Shown: positions 1 to 9,065, numbered from the stretch's first letter. The stretch is 64,000 nucleotides of DNA from Harenicola maris (GCA_018524345.1 JADQAZ010000001.1:372001-436000), one strand, 5' to 3'. Made by a program: numbers and translations. The notes: generated by a model not told the origin, from the sequence alone.

Positions 1-38
1 CCTTGCCCCGCCCCTAAACCCGCGATAGGCCCTTGCCC

Positions 39-974
39 ATGCGCGTTATTCGATCCCTTTCCGACCTTACCCAAGCCGACCGCGGGGCCACCGCGGGGAT
101 TGGCAATTTCGACGGTGTTCACCTTGGCCATCAGGCGGTGATTGCGGCGGCGCGGGCCTGTGATCCGGCCGCGCCTTTGGCTGTTGTGACCTTTGAGCCC
201 CATCCTCGGCAGGTCTTTGCCCCTGTGGCTCCCGCCTTTCGCCTGATGACGCCCGAGGCGCGGGCGCATCGGCTGGAGAAGCTGGGCGTGGATATCCTGT
301 TCGAGCTGCCCTTTGACGCGGCTATGCGCGAGCGTTCTGCCGATGCTTTTGCGCGGGAGGTTCTGGTTGAGGGGCTGGGCCTGACCTGCGCCGCCGTTGG
401 GGCGGATTTCCATTTCGGCAAGGGGCGCACCGGATCGGCGGAGACCCTGCGCGATGCGGGGGCGGACCTTGGCTTTGCGGTGCAGGTGGTGGACCTTGTT
501 GCGCCCCATGGGACGGAGGTGTCCTCCACCGCCATTCGCGGCGCTTTGACCGCGGCGCAGCCCGGTATGGCGGCGGCGATGCTGGGCCATTGGCACCGGA
601 TCGAGGGGCCTGTCATTCACGGCCACAAGCGCGGGCGCGAGCTGGGCTATCCGACGGCGAATATGGGGCTTGATGGCCTGCATCTTCCGGCGCTGGGGGT
701 TTATGCGGTGCAGGTGCGGGTCGAGGACGGGCCGGATGCGGGGGAATACGGCGGCGTGGCCGCCCTTGGCGTGCGGCCGATGTTTGGCGAGAATACCCCG
801 AACCTCGAGACTTTCCTGTTCGATTTCGAGGGCGACCTCTATGGGCGGCAGCTCTCGGTGGCCTTGGTGGAATATCTGCGGCCCGAGGCGAAGTTTGATG
901 GGCTGGAGGCCCTGATCACCCAGATGGATGCTGATAGTGCTCAGGCGCGGGCTGTTCTGGCGGCGCTGCCATGA
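39..974 (+). CDS. ribF: Bifunctional riboflavin kinase / FAD synthetase
   Basis: Makes FMN from riboflavin and then FAD from FMN in the cytoplasm. The 311-residue product begins with the FAD-synthetase nucleotidyltransferase domain, whose nucleotide-binding stretch GNFDGVHLGH is near residues 22-31. The riboflavin-kinase domain occupies the C-terminal third, with the GYPTAN motif near residue 204. Length and domain order match the family. A TTG lies two codons upstream in frame, but the ATG gives the usual N-terminus (MRVIRSLSDL). The stop overlaps the next start (ATGA), so it is probably co-transcribed with the Cys-cluster gene. Only 38 bases precede it in the window, so its promoter cannot be judged. 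Confidence 0.95.
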   Translation: MRVIRSLSDLTQADRGATAGIGNFDGVHLGHQAVIAAARACDPAAPLAVVTFEPHPRQVFAPVAPAFRLMTPEARAHRLEKLGVDILFELPFDAAMRERSADAFAREVLVEGLGLTCAAVGADFHFGKGRTGSAETLRDAGADLGFAVQVVDLVAPHGTEVSSTAIRGALTAAQPGMAAAMLGHWHRIEGPVIHGHKRGRELGYPTANMGLDGLHLPALGVYAVQVRVEDGPDAGEYGGVAALGVRPMFGENTPNLETFLFDFEGDLYGRQLSVALVEYLRPEAKFDGLEALITQMDADSAQARAVLAALP

Positions 975-1417
975 CGCGGCCCCGGTTCTGGGAGACCGTC
1001 CCCCTTGCCGAGATGACCAAGCCGGAGTGGGAAGCGCTTTGCGACGGCTGCGGCAAATGTTGCCTGAACAAGCTGGAGGATGAGGACAGCGGCGAGGTGG
1101 CCTATACCCGCATCGGCTGTCGCCTGCTGGATTGCGACACCTGCCTGTGCAGCAACTATGAGGGCCGCAAGGCGATCGTGCCCGAGTGTATCATCCTGAC
1201 GCCCGAGACCCTGCCCGATGCGGCGTATTTTATGCCGCTCACCTGCGCCTACCGGCGCCTGCATGAGGGCAAAGCCCTGCCCGAGTGGCATCCGTTGATC
1301 ACCGGCGATCCGGAGAGCACCCATAAGCAGGGCGGATCCCTGCGTGGTTTGGTGGTGCCGGAAACCGATGTGCCGGTGGACGATTGGGAAAACTATCTGT
1401 TGCGCATTGCAACCTAA
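971..1417 (+). CDS. YcgN/UPF0260-family cysteine-cluster protein
   Basis: A 148-residue protein of the YcgN (UPF0260, CxxCxxCC) family, whose biochemical role is not settled. The N-terminal cluster CDGCGKCC (residues 24-31) and a second set (GCRLLDCDTCLC, near residues 50-61) could bind metal or an iron-sulfur cluster. That is inference from cysteine spacing. The aromatic motif around PLTCAYRRL is also family-typical. It overlaps the ribF stop by four bases, indicating translational coupling, and ends 20 bases before the aldolase start. Confidence 0.85.
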   Translation: MTRPRFWETVPLAEMTKPEWEALCDGCGKCCLNKLEDEDSGEVAYTRIGCRLLDCDTCLCSNYEGRKAIVPECIILTPETLPDAAYFMPLTCAYRRLHEGKALPEWHPLITGDPESTHKQGGSLRGLVVPETDVPVDDWENYLLRIAT

Positions 1418-1437
1418 CATCTGAAAGGCCCGCGCCC

Positions 1438-2499
1438 ATGCATTTCGCCTCTGACAACTCCGGCCCCGCCCATCCCGAAGTGATGGAGAGCCTCCTGCGC
1501 GCCAATGCGGGCTATGCCATGCCCTATGGCAAAAGCGATCTGGATGCCGAGGCGCAGGGCAAGCTGCGCGAGGTGTTTGAGGCGCCCGAGGCGGCGGTGC
1601 ATTTCGTCGCCACGGGAACGGCGGCCAATAGCATCATTTTGGCAACGCTTTGCGCGCCGTTCGAGACGGTGTTCTGCTCGGATGTGGCCCATATCCACGA
1701 GGACGAATGCAACGCGCCGGAGTTTTTCAGCGGCGGAGCGAAGCTGACCCTTGTGCCGCATGAGAATGGCAAGATCACGCCCGAGGCCCTGCGCGCTGTT
1801 GTCTCGGCCGAGGAAAGCCGCGGCGTGCATGGGCCGCAGCGCGGGCCGGTGTCGATCACTCAGGCGAGCGAGAAGGGGACGGTCTATACCCTTGCCGAAA
1901 TCCGCGCGATTTCGGAGGTTTGCCGCGAATTCGGCCTGCCGCTGCATATGGACGGGGCGCGCTTTGCCAATGCCTGTGCGCGGCTGGGATGCACGGCAGC
2001 GGAGATGAGCTGGAAGAGTGGGGTCGACGCCCTGAGCTTTGGCGGCACCAAGAACGGGTTGATGGGGGTCGAGGCGGCGGTGCTGTTCGGTCCGGCCAAG
2101 GCATGGGAACTGGAGCTGCGCCGCAAACGCGGGGCGCATCTGTTCTCGAAGAACCGCTACCTCTCGGCGCAGATGCTGCCCTATCTGAGCAACGACCTGT
2201 GGCTGCATAGCGCGGCCAAGGCAAATGAGCGCTGCGCCGAGTTGACCCGCGGGTTGAGCCAGATCGCGGGCACAAGGATGGCGTTTCAGCCGGAGGCAAA
2301 CATCCTGTTCGCCCATCTGCCGCGGGCTGTGCATAAGGCGCTGCATGAGGCGGGGGCGCAGTATTACCTGTGGTCCGGGGAACTGGAGGGGGAGGACCCG
2401 CGCGAACCGCTTCTGGCCCGCATGGTCTGCGACTGGTCGATCCCGCGCGAGAAAGTTGCCGCGTTCGTGGACATCGCCCGCGCCGCCGATCCCGGATAG
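1438..2499 (+). CDS. ltaE: Low-specificity L-threonine aldolase (PLP enzyme)
   Basis: Fold-type I PLP enzyme of the beta-eliminating lyase family, expected to cleave L-threonine or L-allo-threonine to glycine and acetaldehyde. The 353-residue product has the N-terminal substrate-loop motif FASDNSGPAHPEVM, the cofactor aspartate in HMDGARFANA and the Schiff-base lysine in SFGGTKNGLMG. The open frame extends 18 codons upstream inside the preceding gene, but the ATG at 1438 gives the family N-terminus. Related phenylserine or serine aldolase activity cannot be excluded from sequence. Confidence 0.88.
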   Translation: MHFASDNSGPAHPEVMESLLRANAGYAMPYGKSDLDAEAQGKLREVFEAPEAAVHFVATGTAANSIILATLCAPFETVFCSDVAHIHEDECNAPEFFSGGAKLTLVPHENGKITPEALRAVVSAEESRGVHGPQRGPVSITQASEKGTVYTLAEIRAISEVCREFGLPLHMDGARFANACARLGCTAAEMSWKSGVDALSFGGTKNGLMGVEAAVLFGPAKAWELELRRKRGAHLFSKNRYLSAQMLPYLSNDLWLHSAAKANERCAELTRGLSQIAGTRMAFQPEANILFAHLPRAVHKALHEAGAQYYLWSGELEGEDPREPLLARMVCDWSIPREKVAAFVDIARAADPG

Positions 2500-2517
2500 G
2501 GCGGGATAAGAGATTTT

Positions 2518-2607
2518 GTGCCTCCGGCGGGGATATTTGGGCCAATAAGAAGCGCAGGGCCGCGCAAAATTCGCCCCTGTTTCTTATTGGTGAAAATATC
2601 CTTGGGG
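2518..2607. repeat. Inverted pair of a dispersed intergenic repeat, with stem-loop
   Basis: Two copies of an intergenic repeat face each other. The first (2518-2551) contains GGATATTT, three bases, then CCAATAAGAA. The second (2580-2607) contains TTCTTATTGG, three bases, then AAATATCC. The copies can pair over about 18 of 21 positions around a loop of about 28 bases. Further copies are at 11149-11180 and 52559-52596. The pair lies between the convergent aldolase and MORN genes, where it may also help end transcription. Confidence 0.75.
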
Positions 2608-2669
2608 GGTGAGGTGCGCAGCACCGAGGGGGGCAAACAGCCCCCCTTTTTCTTGGGTCGCGGCGGGGG

Positions 2670-4127
2670 TTAGCCCTCTTGTTCTGCGGGGGTGGTGGCT
2701 TCTGGGTCTGTGCCTTCCGGCTCCGCTGGGGCGGGGGGATTGGCGACGGATTTGAGGATGCCGTTTTCCCATTCGCCTTCGGCTTCCAGCCCGCTTGCGT
2801 AGGTCATTTTACCGGTGCCTTGGCGTTTGCCTTCGGCGAAGAGGCCCTCGTAGGTGTCGCCATTGGGGTAGGTGGCTTTGCCCATGCCGTCGAGGCGGCC
2901 GGCTTTCCAGTTGCCGGTGTAGGTGAAGCCGTCGGGCATGGTGATGCTGCCGGTGCCTTCGCGTTCGCCTTTGGAGAAGGTGCCCTCGTACTTGGTGCCG
3001 TCGTCGTAGGTGGCTGTGCCGGGGCCGTCGCGCAGCCCGTCTTTCCATGCGCCGGTGTAGGTGTATCCGTCGGGGCGGGTCATGGTGCCGAGGCCATGGT
3101 TGCGGGCGTTTTTGAAGCCGCCTTGGTAGACCATGCCATTGGCGTAGCGCGCGGTGCCTTGGCCCTCGATCACGCCCTCTACCCAGTCGCCTTCGTAGGA
3201 GGAGCCGTCGGGGTAGGTGATTTTGCCTTTGCCATGGGCGAGGTCATTGGCGAAGGCGCCCTCATAGACGGAGCCGTCGGGGTAGGTGACGCGGCCTTGG
3301 CCTGCGATCTGGCCTGCTTTCCATGCGCCGGAGTAGATATAGCCGTCGGTGCCGGTAAATGTGCCTTGGCCGGAGCGTTGGTCTTTTTCGAAATCGCCCT
3401 CGTAGGTGTCGCCATTGGCGTAGGTGACCTTGCCGCGGCCGTGGCGTTGGCCGGCAATGAGGAGGCCTGTGTAGACGTCTCCGTTCGGTTGGGTCAGGGT
3501 GCCGAGGCCGTTGATCTGACCGTCTTTCCATGCGCCGACATAGGTCAGCCCGTCGGGCATGGTCAGGGTGCCTTGGCCGGAGCGTTTGCCGCCCGACAGG
3601 TTGCCCTCGTAGACGGCGCCGTCGGGGTAGGTGATCTTGCCCTTGCCGACCTTGGCACCGGCGACCCATGCGCCCTCATACTTATAGCCATTGGGCGAGA
3701 GCATGGTGCCTTGGCCATCGTGCAGGGCGTTTTTGAAGGCACCCTCGTAGCGCACGCCATTGGCGTAGATCGCGAGGCCTGCGCCTGTCATATCGCCGTT
3801 TTTCCATTCCCCTTCATAGGTGCCGCCATCGGCGAAGGTGATTTTGCCGAAGCCTTCGGGTTTGCCCTTGGCAAAGGCGCCGACGTAGATCGAGCCATCG
3901 GGGAAGGTGGCGCGGCCTTGGCCGAGGATTTGCCCCTCTACCCATGCGCCGGTGTATTCGTAGCCATTGGGCAGCCGGTAGGTGCCCTGACCGTGTTGCA
4001 GCCCGTTCTTGAAGGTGCCTTCGTAGATGCCGCCATTGTCGTATTGTTTGACTTCTGTCTGCGCCAGGACGGGGGATGTCGTGGCCAGAAGGGCGACGAG
4101 GGGAAGGGCGAGGGAGGTCTTCAGCAT
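2670..4127 (-). CDS. Exported MORN-repeat protein (about 19 repeats)
   Basis: A 485-residue protein made almost wholly of MORN repeats after a cleavable signal peptide (MLKTSLALPLVALLATTSPVLAQ). I count about 19 units of 23 residues with the core Y-x-G-x-W/F-x-x-G followed by G-x-G, from about residue 27 to 460, then a short Pro/Glu-rich tail. The pattern is regular enough to show as a 69-base period in DNA. MORN repeats form beta-hairpin ladders that mediate protein or lipid contact; no catalytic domain is visible, so it is probably a periplasmic or surface scaffold. The open frame extends 51 codons upstream, but the chosen ATG begins the signal peptide. It is divergent from nadE. Confidence 0.85.
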   Translation of the reverse strand: MLKTSLALPLVALLATTSPVLAQTEVKQYDNGGIYEGTFKNGLQHGQGTYRLPNGYEYTGAWVEGQILGQGRATFPDGSIYVGAFAKGKPEGFGKITFADGGTYEGEWKNGDMTGAGLAIYANGVRYEGAFKNALHDGQGTMLSPNGYKYEGAWVAGAKVGKGKITYPDGAVYEGNLSGGKRSGQGTLTMPDGLTYVGAWKDGQINGLGTLTQPNGDVYTGLLIAGQRHGRGKVTYANGDTYEGDFEKDQRSGQGTFTGTDGYIYSGAWKAGQIAGQGRVTYPDGSVYEGAFANDLAHGKGKITYPDGSSYEGDWVEGVIEGQGTARYANGMVYQGGFKNARNHGLGTMTRPDGYTYTGAWKDGLRDGPGTATYDDGTKYEGTFSKGEREGTGSITMPDGFTYTGNWKAGRLDGMGKATYPNGDTYEGLFAEGKRQGTGKMTYASGLEAEGEWENGILKSVANPPAPAEPEGTDPEATTPAEQEG

Positions 4128-4303
4128 GGGGTTTGCTCTGCTCTCTTCATCTGCTGATGGAAGCGAAATGTTAACGCCTCTGGCAAGGCCCGGCCAGCCG
4201 ATTCGTGGGGTGGCTTTGGCATAGGCGGGTTTGGATGGCCTTCCCCTTGGGGGGAATTCTGGTAAGTCAGGCTGTAACACCGGTTGTAAGGATTGCCCTG
4301 ACT

Positions 4304-5980
4304 ATGTCTGAGAGATTTCGCCTGACCCTTGGCCAGTTGAACCCCACCGTTGGTGATTTGAGCCGCAATGCGCGCAAGGCCGCCGAGGCCTGGGCGCAGG
4401 CCAAGGCCGAGGGGGCGGATATGCTGGCCCTGCCGGAGATGTTCATCACCGGCTATCAGGTGCAGGACTTGGTGATGAAGCCTGCTTTTGTGGCCGATGC
4501 CCTGCGCCATGTGGAGCAGCTGGCCGCCGATTGTGCCGATGGGCCGGTTTTGGCCATTGGCGGGCCGCTGATGCAGGAGGGGCAGCTGTTCAACGCCTAT
4601 TTCATCTGTGAGGGCGGCAAGATCGCGGCGCGGATATTGAAGCACAAGCTGCCCAATGACGGGGTGTTTGACGAGGTGCGCCTTTACACGCCCGGCCCGA
4701 TTTGTGGGCCTTATGTGGCGGGGCCGGTGCGCGTGGGATCGCCTATTTGCGAGGATGCGTGGCACCGGGATGTGCCCGAGGCGCTTGCGGAGACGGGGGC
4801 GGAGATCCTCGTGGTGCCCAATGGCTCGCCCTATCACCGTGTGAAGCGCGATGTGCGGGTGGGGCATATGGTGCAGCGGGTGGTCGAGACCGGCCTGCCT
4901 TTGGTCTACCTCAATATGGTCGGCGGGCAGGATGATCAGGTGTTTGATGGCGGCTCTTTTGTGCTCAACCCCGGCGGGGGATTGGCGGTGCAATTGCCGG
5001 TGTTTGACGAGGCGGTTGTGACCGTGGAGTTCGAGCAGCGCGCCGAGGGCTGGACCTGTTTGGAGGGGGAGAAGGCCCCTGTGCCCGATGTGTACGAGCA
5101 GGATTACCGCGTCATGGTCGAGGCCCTGCGCGATTACATGGGCAAGGCCGGGTTTTCCAAGGTTTTGCTGGGCTTGTCCGGCGGCATTGACAGCGCGATT
5201 GTGGCGGCGATTGCCGCTGATGCGCTGGGGCCGGAGAATGTGCGCTGTGTGATGTTGCCCTCTGAGTATACCTCGGCCCATTCGCTCGAGGATGCGGCGG
5301 GCGTGGCCAATGCGCTGGGCTGCCGTTTGGATACGGTGCCGATTGGCGGGCCGCGGGCGGCGGTAACGGAGGCTTTGGCGCCCTTGTTAGAGGGGACCGA
5401 GCCGGATGTGACCGAGGAGAATATCCAGTCGCGCCTGCGCGGGGTGATCCTGATGGCGCTGTCGAACAAGTTTGGCGAGATGCTTTTGACCACGGGGAAC
5501 AAGAGCGAGGTCGCCGTGGGCTATGCCACGATTTATGGTGATATGGCGGGCGGGTATAACCCGATCAAGGACATGTACAAAACGCGGGTGTTCGAGACCT
5601 GCCGTTGGCGCAATGCCAATCACCGGCCTTGGATGCGCGGCCCCGAGGGGGAGGTGATCCCTGTGCGGGTGATTGACAAGCCGCCCTCGGCGGAACTGCG
5701 GCCCGATCAGAAGGATGAGGATTCATTGCCGCCCTATCCGGTGCTGGATCGCATTCTGGAGATGTTGGTGGATGAGGAGGCCTCTGTCGCTGAGATCGTG
5801 GCAGAGGGGTTTGAGCGGGATACGGTGAAGCGGGTGGAGCATTTGCTCTATATCTCTGAATACAAACGCTTCCAGTCTGCCCCCGGGGCGCGGCTGAGCC
5901 CGCGGGCCTTTTGGCTGGACCGGCGTTATCCGATTGTGAACCGCTGGCGCGATGACAGTGCGGATCGGAATGATGGGTGA
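4304..5980 (+). CDS. nadE: Glutamine-dependent NAD+ synthetase
   Basis: Catalyses the last step of NAD synthesis: amidation of nicotinate adenine dinucleotide with ATP and glutamine. The 558-residue protein has an N-terminal nitrilase-type glutaminase domain with the Glu-Lys-Cys triad visible (LPEMF near residue 45, KHKLPN near 114, SPICEDAW near 149). The C-terminal synthetase domain has the ATP-pyrophosphatase P-loop LSGGIDSAIV near residue 290. The start is the ATG giving MSERFRLTLGQLNP; the longer frame upstream is not family-like. The end overlaps the next ORF by 29 bases. Confidence 0.95.
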   Translation: MSERFRLTLGQLNPTVGDLSRNARKAAEAWAQAKAEGADMLALPEMFITGYQVQDLVMKPAFVADALRHVEQLAADCADGPVLAIGGPLMQEGQLFNAYFICEGGKIAARILKHKLPNDGVFDEVRLYTPGPICGPYVAGPVRVGSPICEDAWHRDVPEALAETGAEILVVPNGSPYHRVKRDVRVGHMVQRVVETGLPLVYLNMVGGQDDQVFDGGSFVLNPGGGLAVQLPVFDEAVVTVEFEQRAEGWTCLEGEKAPVPDVYEQDYRVMVEALRDYMGKAGFSKVLLGLSGGIDSAIVAAIAADALGPENVRCVMLPSEYTSAHSLEDAAGVANALGCRLDTVPIGGPRAAVTEALAPLLEGTEPDVTEENIQSRLRGVILMALSNKFGEMLLTTGNKSEVAVGYATIYGDMAGGYNPIKDMYKTRVFETCRWRNANHRPWMRGPEGEVIPVRVIDKPPSAELRPDQKDEDSLPPYPVLDRILEMLVDEEASVAEIVAEGFERDTVKRVEHLLYISEYKRFQSAPGARLSPRAFWLDRRYPIVNRWRDDSADRNDG

Positions 5981-6452
5981 TCAGCGCTTCTTTGCCTCGC
6001 GCTGGATGACGGGGATTTTGGCGCTGGGGGCCTTGGGGTTTGTTGTGCTGAGTGGGGTTTTGATTGTTGTGCAGCCCTTCACCGCCGTGATTGCAGCGCT
6101 TGGTTTGGGGTTCTTTGGGCTTTGTCTGGTCATCGCCCTGTGGCGGCTGTTTGATCCGCGTCCTGTGGCCGAGATCACGGGGCAGGGGGTGAAGATCTGG
6201 CAGTATCCGCTGGTTCCATGGGCCGAGCTTACCGATGTTCAGGTGATCAGGTTTCAGGGGCAGATGATGATCGTCCTGTCTGTGGCGGACCCGGAGACGT
6301 TTATTGCCAGCCTTTCGGCCCCGAGGCGGGCCTTGGCGCGGGCGAATGCGGCCTTGGTTCCGGGGCAGGTGTTTCTGGCGGCGAATGTTTTGCGCGATGA
6401 ACCGCAGGTGATCACGGCGGCAATTCGGGAACGGTGGCAGCAGGAGGCCTAG
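5952..6452 (+). CDS. Two-helix membrane protein of unknown function
   Basis: A protein of up to 166 residues with two hydrophobic helices near residues 20-65, followed by a soluble tail of about 100 residues ending in a basic and acidic helix. The tail pattern (VAEITGQGVKIWQ, then VPWAELTDVQVIR) resembles small bacterial proteins with a PH-like domain behind two membrane helices. I recognise no named family with certainty. The start may be 5952 or one of two adjacent ATGs at 5970 and 5973. It overlaps the nadE end and is probably translated from the same transcript. Confidence 0.65.
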   Translation: MTVRIGMMGDQRFFASRWMTGILALGALGFVVLSGVLIVVQPFTAVIAALGLGFFGLCLVIALWRLFDPRPVAEITGQGVKIWQYPLVPWAELTDVQVIRFQGQMMIVLSVADPETFIASLSAPRRALARANAALVPGQVFLAANVLRDEPQVITAAIRERWQQEA

Positions 6453-6529
6453 GCGCAGCCGAGGCTGGACAAGGCCCGCGCCCTGTGATTGACGAAGCCC
6501 GAGCCCTTTGCAGACAGGAACACACGCCC

Positions 6530-7849
6530 ATGACCGTCACTCGATTTGCCCCATCGCCCACTGGCTATTTGCATGTGGGGAACCTGCGCACCGCTTTGAT
6601 GAACTGGTTGATTGCGCGGGCGGCTGGCGGGGAATTTATTCTGCGGCTGGATGACACCGACCCGGAGCGGTCGAAGCCCGAGTTTGCCGATGCGATCAAG
6701 CAGGATCTGGAGTGGCTGGGCCTTGAGTGGGACCGGGTGGAGACGCAGTCGGCGCGGCTGGATCGCTATGCCGATGCGGCGGACAAGCTGCGGGCGGCGG
6801 GGCGGTTTTACGAGGCGTTTGAAACGCCGACCGAGTTGGACCTGAAGCGCAAGAAGCAGATGAACATGGGCAAGCCGCCGGTATATGACCGGGCGGCTTT
6901 GGCGCTGAGCGAGGAAGAGCGTGCGGCCCTGCGGGCGGAGCGCAATGGGCATTGGCGGTTCAAGCTGGATCACGAGCGGATCGAATGGACCGATGGGATT
7001 TTGGGCGATATTTCGATTGATGCCTCCAGCGTGTCGGACCCTGTTTTGATCCGCGGCGACGGGCAGGTGCTTTATACCATCGCGTCGGTCGTGGATGACA
7101 CGGATATGGGGATCACCAATGTTGTGCGCGGGTCGGACCATGTGACCAATACGGCGACGCAGATTCAGATCATGGCGGCCCTTGGCCATAGCGCGCCTGC
7201 CTTTGCGCATCACTCGCTGTTGACCGGGCCGCAGGGCGAGGCGCTGTCGAAGCGGCTTGGCACATTGGCCCTGCGTGATCTGCGCGAGGCGGGGGTGGAG
7301 CCGCTTGCGCTTTTGTCGCATATGGCGCGGCTTGGGTCCTCTGACCCCTTCGAGATGCGGATGAGCCATGCGGAGTTGATTGCGGGTTTTGACATTTCGC
7401 GCTTTGGCGCGGCGCCGACGAAGTTTGACCGCGAGGATCTGGGGCCTTTGACGGCGAAGTATCTCTCTACGCTTTCGCTGGAGGATGTGGCCGAGGATGT
7501 TGCGGCGGCGGGGGTGCCCGAGGCGCTGCGCGAGCGGTTCTGGGGCGCGGTGCGCGAGAATATCCAGACCCGCGCCGATATTGCGCCGTGGTGGACGTTT
7601 TTCGCCAAGGGCGCCACGCCTCTGGTGGATGAGGAGGACCGCGATTTCATCGTTCAGGCGTTCTCGATCCTGCCGGAGGGGCCTTGGGACGAGACCACTT
7701 GGAAAAGCTGGACCGACGCTGTGAAGGAGGCCTCTGGTCGCAAGGGGCGGGGGCTGTTCATGCCGTTGCGCAAGGCGGTGACGGGGCGCGAGCGCGGGCC
7801 GGAGATGGCCGATGTCATGGCCCTGTTGCAGGTGCGCCCCTCGATTTAG
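6530..7849 (+). CDS. gltX: Glutamyl-tRNA synthetase (short GltX2 type)
   Basis: Class I aminoacyl-tRNA synthetase that charges tRNA with glutamate. The HIGH signature appears as HVGN near residue 15 in RFAPSPTGYLHVGNLRTA, and the KMSKS equivalent as ALSKRLG near residue 237. At 439 residues it is the short form; many alphaproteobacteria carry two GltX copies, one of which can be a Glu-tRNA(Gln) synthetase feeding the GatCAB amidotransferase. The gatC and gatA genes are present at 53.4-55.1 kb. Which tRNA this copy prefers is not visible. The start ATG follows a clear reset from the non-homologous upstream frame. Confidence 0.92.
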   Translation: MTVTRFAPSPTGYLHVGNLRTALMNWLIARAAGGEFILRLDDTDPERSKPEFADAIKQDLEWLGLEWDRVETQSARLDRYADAADKLRAAGRFYEAFETPTELDLKRKKQMNMGKPPVYDRAALALSEEERAALRAERNGHWRFKLDHERIEWTDGILGDISIDASSVSDPVLIRGDGQVLYTIASVVDDTDMGITNVVRGSDHVTNTATQIQIMAALGHSAPAFAHHSLLTGPQGEALSKRLGTLALRDLREAGVEPLALLSHMARLGSSDPFEMRMSHAELIAGFDISRFGAAPTKFDREDLGPLTAKYLSTLSLEDVAEDVAAAGVPEALRERFWGAVRENIQTRADIAPWWTFFAKGATPLVDEEDRDFIVQAFSILPEGPWDETTWKSWTDAVKEASGRKGRGLFMPLRKAVTGRERGPEMADVMALLQVRPSI

Positions 7850-7876
7850 GGCGAGGCGATACCTGCGGGGATTTGG

Positions 7877-7908
7877 GGGGCGCGGCCGGGGATGGCCGCG
7901 CCCCTTTT
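7877..7908 (+). terminator. Rho-independent terminator after gltX
   Basis: An 11-base-pair perfect GC-rich stem (GGGGCGCGGCC and its complement) with a six-base loop is followed directly by TTTT. It begins 28 bases after the gltX stop. Confidence 0.85.
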
Positions 7909-7938
7909 ACATCTGTCACTGGTTAAGAACGGCTGCGC

Positions 7939-8472
7939 CTAATGGTGCGCGTGTTCGCCTGCGGTGAGCCGCACGCCGGGTGCGGGGCTGTCCAGCGCGT
8001 GGGGGTCCTGCCCTGCGGCGGGAATGTTTACCCATTCGTGGGCGCCGTCGGCACATTCCTGCACCGTGGGGAAGTAGAGGGTTTGGCCCGCTGCGAAGGC
8101 ATCGCTGATATAGCCGCGGACGACGAATTCATCGTAATGGGCATCGTCAAGGGAGCCTTCCCATGTGACCTGTTTCAACCCCTCGGACCGGGGGCCGTGG
8201 TAGTCATAGGTTTTGGCGTAGGGGCCTGAGACGGTTGTCATTTTCCAGCCTGCCTTGGGCATGGGTTTGGCGTTGATGAACCCCTCGGGGATGGTGATGG
8301 TGACGCGCAGGGTGGGCTGCCCTTCGCAGCCGTGGCCGATGCGCATGACGCCTTTGTAGGTGGTGTTAAGCTGTGCCTCTTGCTGTTCGAGCGTGGCATG
8401 GGCTGTGGCCTGATCGGGGTGAAATGTCACGGCTGTCAGGGCCGCCAGAGCGGATGTTTTGAGAATTTTCAT
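7939..8472 (-). CDS. YcnI-family (DUF1775) copper-binding periplasmic protein
   Basis: A 177-residue YcnI/DUF1775 protein implicated in copper handling. The signal peptide ends in ...DQATA, so the mature chain would start with histidine 25 (HATLEQQEA), the copper ligand known in this family. The immunoglobulin-like body contains the conserved stretches HGCEGQPTLRVTITIPEG and GWKM. Its C-terminus is His-rich (GEHAHH), which adds possible metal ligands. It lies 60 bases downstream of a Cys/His membrane protein on the same strand, so the two probably form a small copper operon. Confidence 0.88.
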   Translation of the reverse strand: MKILKTSALAALTAVTFHPDQATAHATLEQQEAQLNTTYKGVMRIGHGCEGQPTLRVTITIPEGFINAKPMPKAGWKMTTVSGPYAKTYDYHGPRSEGLKQVTWEGSLDDAHYDEFVVRGYISDAFAAGQTLYFPTVQECADGAHEWVNIPAAGQDPHALDSPAPGVRLTAGEHAHH

Positions 8473-8532
8473 GGAGTCTCTCCGTTACGCAGGGGATTGA
8501 GTGCCTGCGATTGATGTCAAAATGTAAGGGAT

Positions 8533-8904
8533 TTAGACGGAACGGAGGGGCGGTGCGCGGATCGCGGGGCCGCGCGTTCTAGGCGCGGATGTGAGCTGCG
8601 GCGCCGGGATCGGGGCCTGCGCCGCACGGGCGCGTTGCGCCGCCGGTTCGATGACGGGGGCGGCATGGGTGATGATGGTGTCGGCGATGGTGCAGAGGCT
8701 GCAATGGGCGGGGGGGCCGTCAGCCTCGCCCGTGGTGCCGCAGAAGATTTCGGCATCCAGCCCGCGGAAGAGGGCAAAGTCCTGCGCCGCGCGGTCGCTG
8801 GCCGATTGCGGTGCCGAGGCGCCCAGAATGGCCAGAAAGCCCGCAAGGATCAGCGCGAGCGCGATGCGGAGCCGTTCGGCGAAGAGGGCGGGGCCGGGTA
8901 ACAT
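8533..8904 (-). CDS. DUF2946-like Cys/His membrane protein
   Basis: A 123-residue protein with one N-terminal hydrophobic segment (about residues 12-30) and then an exported region with C55, H67, C68, C71 and H80, followed by an Ala/Pro-rich basic tail. The HCSLC arrangement after a single helix is like DUF2946 proteins, which often sit beside copper genes. The assignment rests on this pattern and on the YcnI gene directly downstream. Metal binding is inference. Confidence 0.65.
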   Translation of the reverse strand: MLPGPALFAERLRIALALILAGFLAILGASAPQSASDRAAQDFALFRGLDAEIFCGTTGEADGPPAHCSLCTIADTIITHAAPVIEPAAQRARAAQAPIPAPQLTSAPRTRGPAIRAPPLRSV

Positions 8905-9065
8905 GGCTGTGATCTAGACGGCGGGTTTGCGGCGGACAAGCGCATAGCCCCGCCCTGTGCGCGGGTGTCGCAGGGTGCGCCTGCGGCGGGGGCTTTGTGC
9001 GCGGCCTCGGGCTTGACAAGGGCGAGGGAAGCCCTGACGGGTGTCGGGTACAGATCGGGGGCCAT

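Noticed and set aside
2670-4127. Regular 69-base repetition considered as a repeat array or CRISPR
   Set aside because: The period corresponds to 23-residue MORN units in one open frame and there are no unique spacers.
2679-4157. A 492-codon open frame on the plus strand opposite the MORN gene
   Set aside because: It is the mirror of a 69-base repeat in GC-rich DNA; its protein is a low-complexity Gly/Val/Ala repeat, while the other strand has a signal peptide and true MORN repeats.
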